Source of the DNA: an uncultured Acidimicrobiales bacterium | GTDB taxonomy: Bacteria > Actinomycetota > Acidimicrobiia > Acidimicrobiales > SZUA-35 | Assembly: GCA_938029215.1 (NCBI GenBank) | Contig: CALHFG010000064.1 | Span: 1-35,646, forward strand | Direction: 5' to 3' | DNA: 35,646 bases | In this document: positions 22,839 to 30,913 of the stretch, piece by piece | How the letters are laid out: the number at the start of each line of letters is the position of its first letter | How positions within the stretch are numbered: the stretch's first letter is position 1 | Notes under the pieces: model-generated | Seen by the model: only the letters and a program-made list of their open reading frames with translations | Told to the model about the DNA's origin: nothing | Databases searched by the model: none | Program-made: the position numbers and the translations under genes

Positions 22839-22913
22839 GTTAAGTCGCCCTCAAGGTGGGCAGACATGAGCAGTTCCCGAGCCACACGCGCTCGGCTTCG
22901 GAGGTAGATCCAA

Positions 22914-23576
22914 ATGGAGCAGACGGTCGTAAAGGCCCTAACCACACGCACGCTGGGGTCATCCTCCAGTCGTCGCCTCCGTCGCGAAGGGAACCTTCCC
23001 GGCGTTCTGTACGGCATGGACAAAGCTCCGGTGCCCGTCCACGTGGTGTACACCGAGCTGCGAGAAGCGCTGAAGACCGAAGCCGGTTTGAACACGGTGT
23101 TCCACCTCAGCGTCGACGGCGAAGACGACCTCGTCATCGTCAAGGACATTCAGCGACACCCCATCCGTCGCACCCCGATCCACGTTGACTTCCTCCGGAT
23201 CGACGCCAACCAAAAGATCAGCCTCGACGTGCCGATCATTATGGTGGGCGAAGCCGAAGAGGCCACCAATGCCGGCCTGCTCGTCGATCAGATCTTGTTC
23301 GCCCTCACGGTCGAATGTTCCCCAACCAACATTCCCGATTCGCTCGAGGCCGACATCTCCATCCTTACCGGCGATCGCAACATCGTTGTCTCCGACATCG
23401 TTCTGCCCACAGGGGTTGAAACTTCAGTCGATGGAGACGATCCCGTTGTGTCCACCGTTGTGCCACGCGCCGTGGTCGACGAAGAGGCCGTTGCAGACGA
23501 CGAAGACGCCGAAGACGGTGCTGAAGGCGAAGAAGCCGAAGGTTCCGAAGACGGTGGCGAAGAGGAAGAGGAGTAG
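22914..23576 (+). CDS. rplY: Large ribosomal subunit protein bL25 (Ctc form)
   Basis: A 220-residue bL25 of the long Ctc type, a 5S rRNA-binding ribosomal protein. The 5S-binding domain is residues 1-95 (SSSRRLRREGNLPGVLYG, and VIVKDIQRHPIRRTPIHVDFL), followed by the TL5-type C-domain. The last 40 residues are an acidic tail, mostly Glu and Asp, common in actinobacterial Ctc. GGAGG lies 9 bases before the ATG. pth starts 9 bases after the stop, as in other actinobacteria, so translation is probably linked. Confidence 0.95.
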   Translation: MEQTVVKALTTRTLGSSSSRRLRREGNLPGVLYGMDKAPVPVHVVYTELREALKTEAGLNTVFHLSVDGEDDLVIVKDIQRHPIRRTPIHVDFLRIDANQKISLDVPIIMVGEAEEATNAGLLVDQILFALTVECSPTNIPDSLEADISILTGDRNIVVSDIVLPTGVETSVDGDDPVVSTVVPRAVVDEEAVADDEDAEDGAEGEEAEGSEDGGEEEEE

Positions 23577-23585
23577 CCCGGACCG

Positions 23586-24233
23586 GTGGTACGACTCGGC
23601 CGATCAGACGCAGCAGCCGAACGGCGGGGAACCCCTGCCGATCTGCTTGTCGTCGGCCTTGGTAACCCCGGTGACGAGTTCGACGGCACCCGCCACAACG
23701 TGGGTGCCGAAGCGGTGGCCCGTGTCGCGGCCCGCTACGGCGAGAAGCTCAAGAAAAGCAAAGAGCGAGCGCTGGTGTCGGAGATCCGCATCGGTCAGCA
23801 GCGCATCGTGCTGGCGTTCCCGCAGACGTTCATGAACAACTCGGGCGAGTCGGTTCGGTTGCTTCGCAAGCGCTACGGCATCACCGAGGGCGAACAGCTG
23901 TTGGTTGTGCACGACGAACTGGATCTACCCGTTGGTCGTCTGAAGCTCAAGCAGGGTGGCGGTCTCGCCGGCCACAACGGTCTTCGATCGGTGTCCAGCC
24001 ACGTCGGCAGCGGGCACTTCATGCGTCTGCGCATTGGAATCGGTAAGCCGCCGCTCAGCCAGGTCGCCCGCGACTACGTGCTCAAACGCCCCGGCAAGAC
24101 CGAACGAACCGTTCTCGACACGGCTATCTCCGACGCCTCCGAAGCGATCGAGCTGATCGTGCGTGACGGCATGGACGCAACGATGAATGCGGTCAATCGA
24201 CGCGTCGAGGAGCCTCGTCCTGACGGTCGATAG
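23586..24233 (+). CDS. pth: Peptidyl-tRNA hydrolase
   Basis: A 215-residue enzyme that frees tRNA from stalled peptidyl-tRNA. VVGLGNPGDEFDGTRHNVG holds the catalytic His; FMNNSGESV, VVHDELDLPVGRLKLKQGGG with the catalytic Asp, and GHNGLRS match. The start is GTG; the first 18 residues before LLVVGLGNPG are extra compared with most Pth proteins, so a slightly later start is possible but no better ribosome-binding site was seen. mfd begins within its last 47 bases. Confidence 0.95.
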   Translation: MVRLGRSDAAAERRGTPADLLVVGLGNPGDEFDGTRHNVGAEAVARVAARYGEKLKKSKERALVSEIRIGQQRIVLAFPQTFMNNSGESVRLLRKRYGITEGEQLLVVHDELDLPVGRLKLKQGGGLAGHNGLRSVSSHVGSGHFMRLRIGIGKPPLSQVARDYVLKRPGKTERTVLDTAISDASEAIELIVRDGMDATMNAVNRRVEEPRPDGR

Positions 24234-27200
24234 CCACCCTTTCGGGGCGTTAATCGAGAGGTTCTCCCGCATACCGGCCATGGACCGGATCATTGGCCGC
24301 TCCACTAACGTGCTCGCGGTTTCAGAACCTGGGTGGGTTCCCTCGATTGCGGCGCTGGCCAAGGGGTCTGAGCGCCGGCCGCTCCTGGTTGCAGTGCCCA
24401 CCAGCACCGAGGCCGAACGTATCCATCGCGACTTGGGCGTGTTCATGGGATTCAACGAGGTGGTCTCGTTCCCCGCGTGGGAGACCTTGCCGTTCGAGCG
24501 CATCAGCCCCAGCACCGAAACGATGGGTCGTCGGCTCGAGACGCTGTGGCGACTTTCCGATCCCGACACCGCGCCAGCGGTCGTGGTGGCGCCGGTTCGT
24601 GCGTTGATTCAGCGACTGGGACCAGAAGGTGTCGACTCGGAACCGATCATCGTCGGCCGAGGCGACATGGTGGACCCCACCGATCTCATGAAACGGCTCG
24701 TCGCTATGGGATATCGACGTGAGCCCCAAGTTGAGCATCGAGGTGAAGTCGCAATCCGAGGCTCGATCGTGGACGTCTTCCCCTCGACCGCCGACACCGG
24801 CATCCGAATCGATCTATGGGGCGACGAGGTCGATCGTCTCACAACGTTCTCGATCGCCACCCAGCGCAGCGACGTGGACATTAACGAGGTAGAGATTCAC
24901 GGCTGTCGCGAACTGTTGGTCAGCGATCGTGTGCGGGAGCGGGCCGAGGAACTGATGGCGTCGGAGCCATGGGGACGTGAGCAATGGCAGCGGCTGGCCG
25001 ACGGTGAATTGTTCGATGGGATGGAGTCGTGGATGCCATGGCTCACCGACAGCGCCCGAGTTCTACCCGACCTCCTGGGATCGGACTCGATGGTTGTTCT
25101 GATCGAGCCAAAACGCATGAAAGATCGGGCCGCGGACCTCATGGCCGAAGAGATCGATCTGGCGTCCAGCCTGGCGCGAACCTGGGGCGCGGTCGACGCC
25201 GAGGTTGCAACGCCAAGCGATGCCTTCCCGCATTTGCATGTTGAATTCGAGCGGGTTCTGGCTAACACATCGGCTCCGATCGTGTCGCTCATGCCGATCC
25301 CCGATAGCCCCGACGTTGCCACCATCGAAGCCGGCGGTTGGGATGCTGCCGGTGAACAAATGGCCGACCGGATCACCAACCTGGCCCTCGGCGGAAGCAC
25401 CATCGTGGTGTGTGCCGAGGGTGCCGGCACCGTTGGGCGACTGAGCGATCGACTCACCTCTCTCGGCGTCACTCCAACCGTCCACGCCGAGGAACTACCC
25501 GACGCCTTTGCGCCGGGAGTTCACCTCATCATCGAGCACCTCGAACGAGGCTTTGTTCTCCCCGACGCGAAGATGGCGTTCCTTTCTGAAGCAGAACTCA
25601 CCGGTCGGCGACGTTCGCATCGCAAAGTGCGGGCTCGGTCAAAGCGTCAGAGCGATGGGTTTTTCGAAGGGCTCAACCCCGGCGACTATGTGGTCCACCA
25701 TCACCATGGCGTTGGTCGGTTTGCCGGTCTGGTCAAACGGTCCATCGGCGGTCATAGCCGTGACTACCTGTTGCTGGACTATCGGGGCGACGACAAGCTG
25801 TACGTTCCGTCCGATCAGATGGATCTGGTTCGCCCCTATAGCGGAGGCGATTCGCCGTCGTTGCATCGCCTGGGTGGGTCCGATTTCGCCAAAGCGAAAT
25901 CGAAGGTGCGGTCAGAGGTCAACGAGATAGCCCAAGAGCTGGTGGTGCTGTATCAGCAACGGATCTCTACTCCTGGACTCGCGTTCGAGCCGGACACACC
26001 GTGGCAAGCCGAGGTCGAAGGGTCGTTCCCCTATGAGCTGACCCCCGATCAGGCGACCACGGTCGACGCCGTCAAGGAAGACATGGAGACCACGACCCCC
26101 ATGGACCGGCTCGTCGTGGGCGACGTAGGGTTTGGCAAAACCGAGATCGCCGTCCGGGCCGCCTTTAAGGCCATTCAAAGCGGCAAACAGGTGGCGGTGC
26201 TCGTGCCCACCACACTGCTCGCGTCACAGCACTTCCAGACCTTCGCCGATCGTTATTCGCCCTATCCCATTCGGGTAGAGGTGTTGTCTCGTTTCCTCAC
26301 CACCAAACAGGCTCGCGAGGTTGCCACTGCGGTCCGCGACGGCCAGGTCGACATCTTGATCGGAACCCACCGGATTCTGTCCGATGACGTAACGTTTCCT
26401 CGACTCGGTCTGCTGATCGTCGACGAAGAGCAGCGTTTCGGTGTGAAACACAAGGAGGCGATCAAGACCCTCGCCACCAACATCGATGTGCTCACACTCT
26501 CCGCAACGCCGATTCCACGAACGTTGGAGATGAGCCTCACCGGAATCCGCGACCTGTCTGTGCTGAATACGCCGCCGGCTGATCGTCAACCGATTCTCAC
26601 CTACGTCGGCGAATATGACGAGCGTGCGGTCGCCGAGGCCATCCGCCGCGAGCTGTTGCGGGAAGGCCAGGTCTTCTTTGTTCACAACCGAGTCCAGAGC
26701 ATTGAACACACCGCCAAGAAGATCCGGAACCTGGTCCCGGAGGCTCGGGTGGCGGTTGCTCACGGTCAAATGGACGAGGGCAGTCTCGAGACCATTGTGA
26801 TGGACTTCTGGGATGGCAAGTACGACGTCCTGGTCTGCACCACCATCATCGAGTCCGGAATCGACATGCCAACCGTCAACACACTCGTGGTCGATAGAGC
26901 CGAACGCTTGGGTCTCGGGCAGCTCCACCAGTTGCGGGGTCGCGTTGGTAGATCAGGCCAGCGAGCGTACGCCTACCTGTTCACCCATCCAGACACCATC
27001 CTCTCCGAAACTGCTCATGAGCGACTGAAGACCATTGGCGAAGCAACCGAGCTCGGTTCCGGGTTCCGTATCGCCATGCGCGACCTGGAGATTCGAGGAA
27101 CCGGCAACCTCCTTGGCAACAGTCAAAAGGGGCATATCGCTTCGGTGGGCTATGACCTCTACTGTCAGATGGTTACCGAGGCGGTGAACGAGCTCAACGG

Positions 27201-27717
27201 CGTGGAAGTGAAACCGCCGGTGGAAGTGAAGCTCGACCTGCCCGTCGATGCGCTCATCCCCGAAGACTATGTTCCCGGTGGTCCCCAGCGCTTGGAGGCC
27301 TACCGCAGCCTGTCGGCCGTCACGAGCCAGACCGCAGTCGATGACATCGCCGCCGAGTGGGAGGACCGTTATGGTCCGGTGCCGCCGGTTGCGGCTCAGT
27401 TGTTGGAGGTGGCACGGGTCCGAGCCGAGATGATCCGTATCGGAATGCGAGACCTCGTGGTGGTCAAGGGACCCGGCCTGGGAGGACCAAAGTGGGTCGC
27501 CAAAATGGGTCCGGTGGAAATGAAGATCAGCCAAGAGATCCGGTTCAAGCGGTTGTTCAAGCACGGAACGTGGAAACCCACCGAATATCCCGGTGAGGGT
27601 GGAGAGGTGCAGGTGGGCCTCAAATCCCAAGCCAAAGACCTGGCCAAAGACATCCGCACCTTCATGGACACGATGTTCCCCGAAGAGGTTTCTGAAGAGA
27701 TTTCCGACGGCGCCTGA
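24187..27717 (+). CDS. mfd: Transcription-repair coupling factor
   Basis: A 1176-residue Mfd. It removes RNA polymerase stalled at DNA damage and recruits UvrA. Domains in order: UvrB-like N-part (FPAWETLPFERISPS near 100), CarD-like RNA-polymerase-interaction domain near 496 (GDYVVHHHHGVGRFAGL), SF2 translocase with Walker A GDVGFGKTEIA near 644, DEEQ box IVDEEQRFGV, and the TRCF C-terminal domain near 1010-1110. Length is normal. The ATG at 24187 lies inside pth; the next ATG (24280) is also possible and would cost 31 residues. Translation coupled to pth is likely. Confidence 0.96.
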   Translation: MRSIDASRSLVLTVDSHPFGALIERFSRIPAMDRIIGRSTNVLAVSEPGWVPSIAALAKGSERRPLLVAVPTSTEAERIHRDLGVFMGFNEVVSFPAWETLPFERISPSTETMGRRLETLWRLSDPDTAPAVVVAPVRALIQRLGPEGVDSEPIIVGRGDMVDPTDLMKRLVAMGYRREPQVEHRGEVAIRGSIVDVFPSTADTGIRIDLWGDEVDRLTTFSIATQRSDVDINEVEIHGCRELLVSDRVRERAEELMASEPWGREQWQRLADGELFDGMESWMPWLTDSARVLPDLLGSDSMVVLIEPKRMKDRAADLMAEEIDLASSLARTWGAVDAEVATPSDAFPHLHVEFERVLANTSAPIVSLMPIPDSPDVATIEAGGWDAAGEQMADRITNLALGGSTIVVCAEGAGTVGRLSDRLTSLGVTPTVHAEELPDAFAPGVHLIIEHLERGFVLPDAKMAFLSEAELTGRRRSHRKVRARSKRQSDGFFEGLNPGDYVVHHHHGVGRFAGLVKRSIGGHSRDYLLLDYRGDDKLYVPSDQMDLVRPYSGGDSPSLHRLGGSDFAKAKSKVRSEVNEIAQELVVLYQQRISTPGLAFEPDTPWQAEVEGSFPYELTPDQATTVDAVKEDMETTTPMDRLVVGDVGFGKTEIAVRAAFKAIQSGKQVAVLVPTTLLASQHFQTFADRYSPYPIRVEVLSRFLTTKQAREVATAVRDGQVDILIGTHRILSDDVTFPRLGLLIVDEEQRFGVKHKEAIKTLATNIDVLTLSATPIPRTLEMSLTGIRDLSVLNTPPADRQPILTYVGEYDERAVAEAIRRELLREGQVFFVHNRVQSIEHTAKKIRNLVPEARVAVAHGQMDEGSLETIVMDFWDGKYDVLVCTTIIESGIDMPTVNTLVVDRAERLGLGQLHQLRGRVGRSGQRAYAYLFTHPDTILSETAHERLKTIGEATELGSGFRIAMRDLEIRGTGNLLGNSQKGHIASVGYDLYCQMVTEAVNELNGVEVKPPVEVKLDLPVDALIPEDYVPGGPQRLEAYRSLSAVTSQTAVDDIAAEWEDRYGPVPPVAAQLLEVARVRAEMIRIGMRDLVVVKGPGLGGPKWVAKMGPVEMKISQEIRFKRLFKHGTWKPTEYPGEGGEVQVGLKSQAKDLAKDIRTFMDTMFPEEVSEEISDGA

Positions 27718-27745
27718 GAACTACGCGGCCGAATGCCCTGGACAC

Positions 27746-27751
27746 TAGTGT
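27746..27751 (+). promoter_or_regulatory. Predicted -10 box (TAGTGT) of the transhydrogenase operon
   Basis: TAGTGT, within CACTAGTGT as at glmU, ends 9 bases before the ATG of pntAA, giving a leader of about 3 bases. Confidence 0.45.
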
Positions 27752-27760
27752 TCTCAGAAG

Positions 27761-28900
27761 ATGCGGATTTCGGTTGTCAGAGAAGAAGCGCCAGGTGAGC
27801 GGCGAGTTGCGATAACACCGGCGGGAGCCGAGAAACTGATTGCCGCAGGACACTCGGTCGCTGTTGAAACCGATTGTGGCGTTCGGGCCGGCTATTCCGA
27901 CCGCCAGTACGAGTCGGTCGGCGCAACCATTCAGAGTCGTTCCGCCCTTCTGGAGGAGCCAGGGGTCGTCGTTGGGATCGAGGTGGTTCGCAACGGTGTG
28001 GACTCCGCACACACCGTGATCGGCCTGGTGGACCCGCTCTGGAAGGCGAACCAGGCCCAATTGCTGGCCGAGACCGGTGCCACGGTGCTCAGCCTCGAGC
28101 TCATGCCGCGCATCACCCGAGCACAAAGCATGGACGTCCTGTCATCGATGGCAACGGTCGCCGGCTACGAGGCGGTGCTGCTAGCAGCGGCGACCCTCCC
28201 GAAGATGTTCCCACTCATGATGACGGCCGCGGGAACGGTTCCCGCAGCCCGGACCCTCGTTCTTGGAGCAGGCGTTGCTGGCTTGCAGGCCATTGCTACG
28301 GCGAAGCGGCTCGGCTCGGTCGTGTCGGCCTACGACGTGCGTCCTGCGGCAGCTGAGCAAATCGAATCGGTTGGGGCAAAGAGCATCCAGCTCGATCTCG
28401 ATACCACCCAGTCCGAAGATGCTGGCGGCTACGCCAAGGCTCAGAGCACCGATCAGAACCAGCGCCAGCAGGACCAGCTGGCGCCGCATGTTGCCGAAGC
28501 CGACATCGTGATCACCACCGCGGCGATTCCGGGAGCCAAAAGCCCACTATTGCTCACCACGTCGATGGTCGAGGGAATGAAGGCTGGCTCAGTCATCGTG
28601 GACCTTGCGGCCGAGCGAGGCGGCAACTGTGAGCTCACTGTCGCCGACCAGTCAGTCGAGCATCGCGGTGTCATGATCCTTGGGCCAACCGCTCTTGCCT
28701 CAGGGTCGTCGGGCTCGGCCAGTCAAATGTTCTCGAACAACGTGGTCACCTTTCTGGGACACCTGACAGCGGAAGACAGCACGCTTGCAATAGACCGAGA
28801 AGATGAAATCACGGCGGGGACCTTGGTCGCGGTGGATGGGGCGGTCGTGCACCCCAGAGTTGTCGATGCCATTGCAAAACTTCGCGGGGAGACCACATGA
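27761..28900 (+). CDS. pntAA: NAD(P) transhydrogenase alpha subunit, NAD-binding part (dI)
   Basis: A 379-residue soluble dI subunit that binds NAD(H). MRISVVREEAPGERRVAITP is the typical start shared with alanine dehydrogenase. The NAD loop is LVLGAGVAGLQAIATAKRLG, and a DQLAPHVAEADIVITTAAIPG stretch carries the RQD-type loop. The very end lacks membrane helices, which are encoded by the next gene, so this is the three-subunit form of the enzyme. The stop overlaps the next start (ATGA). Confidence 0.94.
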   Translation: MRISVVREEAPGERRVAITPAGAEKLIAAGHSVAVETDCGVRAGYSDRQYESVGATIQSRSALLEEPGVVVGIEVVRNGVDSAHTVIGLVDPLWKANQAQLLAETGATVLSLELMPRITRAQSMDVLSSMATVAGYEAVLLAAATLPKMFPLMMTAAGTVPAARTLVLGAGVAGLQAIATAKRLGSVVSAYDVRPAAAEQIESVGAKSIQLDLDTTQSEDAGGYAKAQSTDQNQRQQDQLAPHVAEADIVITTAAIPGAKSPLLLTTSMVEGMKAGSVIVDLAAERGGNCELTVADQSVEHRGVMILGPTALASGSSGSASQMFSNNVVTFLGHLTAEDSTLAIDREDEITAGTLVAVDGAVVHPRVVDAIAKLRGETT

Positions 28901-29187
28901 CATTCCTGATCGCACTGCTTCTGTTTGTTCTCGCCGTGTTCTTGGGCGTCGAGCTGATCAGCAAGGTGCCGCCAACCTTGCACACGCCCCTCATGAGCGG
29001 ATCGAACGCGATCAGCGGTATCACCCTCATCGGCGCCGTGGTTTCGGCCGGGGCCGAGCAAACCGTGCTTGCAACCTGGCTCGGAGTAGGAGCGGTCGCG
29101 CTCGCCACGATCAATGTGGTCGGCGGGTTCCTGGTCACCAACCGGATGCTCAGCATGTTTAGCTCAAAGAAGAAGCGCACCAAATGA
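28897..29187 (+). CDS. pntAB: NAD(P) transhydrogenase alpha subunit, membrane part
   Basis: A 96-residue membrane protein with three hydrophobic segments (about 2-20, 36-58, 62-82). The segment LHTPLMSGSNAISGITLIGAV is the well-kept core of the alpha-subunit membrane domain. It completes the proton channel with PntB. Overlaps both neighbours by four bases (ATGA), the mark of a tightly coupled operon. Confidence 0.94.
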   Translation: MTFLIALLLFVLAVFLGVELISKVPPTLHTPLMSGSNAISGITLIGAVVSAGAEQTVLATWLGVGAVALATINVVGGFLVTNRMLSMFSSKKKRTK

Positions 29188-30572
29188 CCAGTGACTTCAT
29201 CCAGCTGGGCTACATCGTTGCCGCCGTGCTGTTCATTCTGGGCTTGAAGGGTTTGGGAAAGCCTCGAACCGCGGTCCGGGGCAATGCCCTCGGAGCGGCG
29301 GGCATGCTCGTGGCCGTTGTGGTGACGTTGACCGACAATCGAATTCTGTCGTTCTGGCAACTTGGGGTTGGTCTGGTAGTTGGCGGTTGTATAGGGGTCT
29401 TGCTGGCGGTCAAGGTGCAGATGACCGGTATGCCCGAGTTGGTGGCGTTGTTCAATGGGTTCGGTGGTCTCGCCTCGGTGCTGGTCGTGGGGTCATCGTT
29501 CCTAGAGGTTCAGAGTGCGGATGTGAACGTCGCTATCTCGGACACGTTCACCATCGCCGCAGCCGCGACCGCGCTCATTGGTGCGGTGACCTTCAGCGGT
29601 TCGCTGGTGGCGTGGGCCAAACTTCGCGAGTCGGTTGGTTCGTTCGGCTTTGCAGGCATCAAAGTCGTCAACGCCGCGCTGCTGTTCGGCGGGATTGTTC
29701 TCGGTGCGCTCATGCTGGGAGCGCCCACGTCGACGGGGCTGCTGGTTGGCGTGATCGGGTGCGGCCTTATGCTAGGCGTCACGGGCGTCTTTCCTATCGG
29801 TGGCGCCGACATGCCGGTGGTCATTGCGCTGCTGAACTCGTTGTCCGGTTTGGCCGCCAGCGCTACCGGCTTCGCCCTCGGCAACAGCCTGCTCATCGTC
29901 GCTGGATCGCTCGTGGGTGCCAGCGGTCTGATCCTCACACAGATCATGTGTGTGGCCATGAACCGCAGCCTTCCGAACGTGCTGTTCTCGGATGCACCAG
30001 TCGCCGGAGGGGGAGCTGACGCCGACGAGGTCTACGCAGGCAAGGTCACCTCGACGTCTGCCGACGAGGTCGCTCTGCTGCTCGATACCGCCGAGCGTGT
30101 TGCGATCGTCCCCGGTTACGGCATGGCGGTAGCGCAGGCCCAGCACGCGGTTCGGGATCTCACCAGAGCTCTAGAAGAGAACGGCACCGAGGTGGTGTTT
30201 GGTATTCATCCCGTTGCTGGTCGGATGCCGGGCCACATGAACGTGCTACTCGCCGAGGCGGAAATCGATTACGAAAAGCTGATCGAAATGGATGCCATCA
30301 ACCCCACGTTCGCACAGACCGACATGTCGATCGTGATCGGTGCCAACGATGTAGTGAACCCTGCCGCTCGAGAGGATCCCGACTCTCCGATTGCGGGGAT
30401 GCCGATTCTCGACGTCGACAAATCTCAGACCGTCGTCGTCATCAAGCGTTCGTTGTCTCCCGGGTTTGCGGGCATCCCCAATGCGTTGTTCGCAGCCGAC
30501 AACTCGTTGATGCTTTTTGGGGATGGGAAACAGGCCGTAGCCGACATTGCGGCTGCGCTAAAGGACGTGTAG
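29184..30572 (+). CDS. pntB: NAD(P) transhydrogenase beta subunit
   Basis: A 462-residue subunit with about nine membrane helices (residues 1-260) and a C-terminal NADP(H)-binding dIII domain. Signs: LVALFNGFGGLASVLV, GADMPVVIALLNSLSGLAASATGF in the channel, then IVPGYGMAVAQAQHAV (NADP loop), FGIHPVAGRMPGHMNVLLAEA, and the DVVNPAA and KRSLSPGFAGI blocks of dIII. The enzyme uses the proton gradient to reduce NADP with NADH. It would supply NADPH for reductases. The ATG overlaps pntAB. Confidence 0.96.
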   Translation: MTSDFIQLGYIVAAVLFILGLKGLGKPRTAVRGNALGAAGMLVAVVVTLTDNRILSFWQLGVGLVVGGCIGVLLAVKVQMTGMPELVALFNGFGGLASVLVVGSSFLEVQSADVNVAISDTFTIAAAATALIGAVTFSGSLVAWAKLRESVGSFGFAGIKVVNAALLFGGIVLGALMLGAPTSTGLLVGVIGCGLMLGVTGVFPIGGADMPVVIALLNSLSGLAASATGFALGNSLLIVAGSLVGASGLILTQIMCVAMNRSLPNVLFSDAPVAGGGADADEVYAGKVTSTSADEVALLLDTAERVAIVPGYGMAVAQAQHAVRDLTRALEENGTEVVFGIHPVAGRMPGHMNVLLAEAEIDYEKLIEMDAINPTFAQTDMSIVIGANDVVNPAAREDPDSPIAGMPILDVDKSQTVVVIKRSLSPGFAGIPNALFAADNSLMLFGDGKQAVADIAAALKDV

Positions 30573-30592
30573 CAGACGTCAGTTTTCGTCTG
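30573..30592 (+). terminator. Hairpin directly after pntB, possible terminator
   Basis: CAGACG pairs with CGTCTG around the loop TCAGTTTT, starting at the base after the stop. Weak, with only a short T run inside the loop. Confidence 0.4.
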
Positions 30593-30913
30593 AATTCATC
30601 CCTATAGCTGTATGGTCACGCTTGTTGATGCAAATATTCTTTTGCCAAATAGGGTAGTCATTCTCAACGCTTGTCGAATGAACGGCTGAATCTGAAGTGT
30701 TTGGCTGAGCTGGGCAAAACCCTGTAGTTAGGGGGTTCTGCGTTTGCGGAACGGACGTTCCAAAAGCAGGTCGTTTAGTCGACCTGCAGATGCAAGCAGG
30801 TCGATCCAAATATGGCATCACTGCCACCCGTATTTGGTTGTAAAGACTCCTAACCGGCCCGTTCTATTTGTCGATGGTCTTCGCGACTATCGACGTAATG
30901 CGAAGGATGGGCG
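30593..30913 (+). promoter_or_regulatory. Structured 5' leader of the giant surface-protein gene
   Basis: No gene is seen in these 321 bases, which are richer in A and T than their surroundings. They hold: GAAC-N4-GTTC dyad (30748-30761); an 8-bp stem 30766-30773/30780-30787; a copy of the first arm at 30796-30804 that can instead pair with 30779-30787; a stem 30806-30837 (CCAAATA/TATTTGG plus inner TGGC/GCCA); and a 10-bp stem 30870-30894 with TTCGC loop, 20 bases before the start codon. AAGGA at 30903-30907 is the ribosome-binding site. No known riboswitch consensus was recognised. The promoter was not located. Confidence 0.5.
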
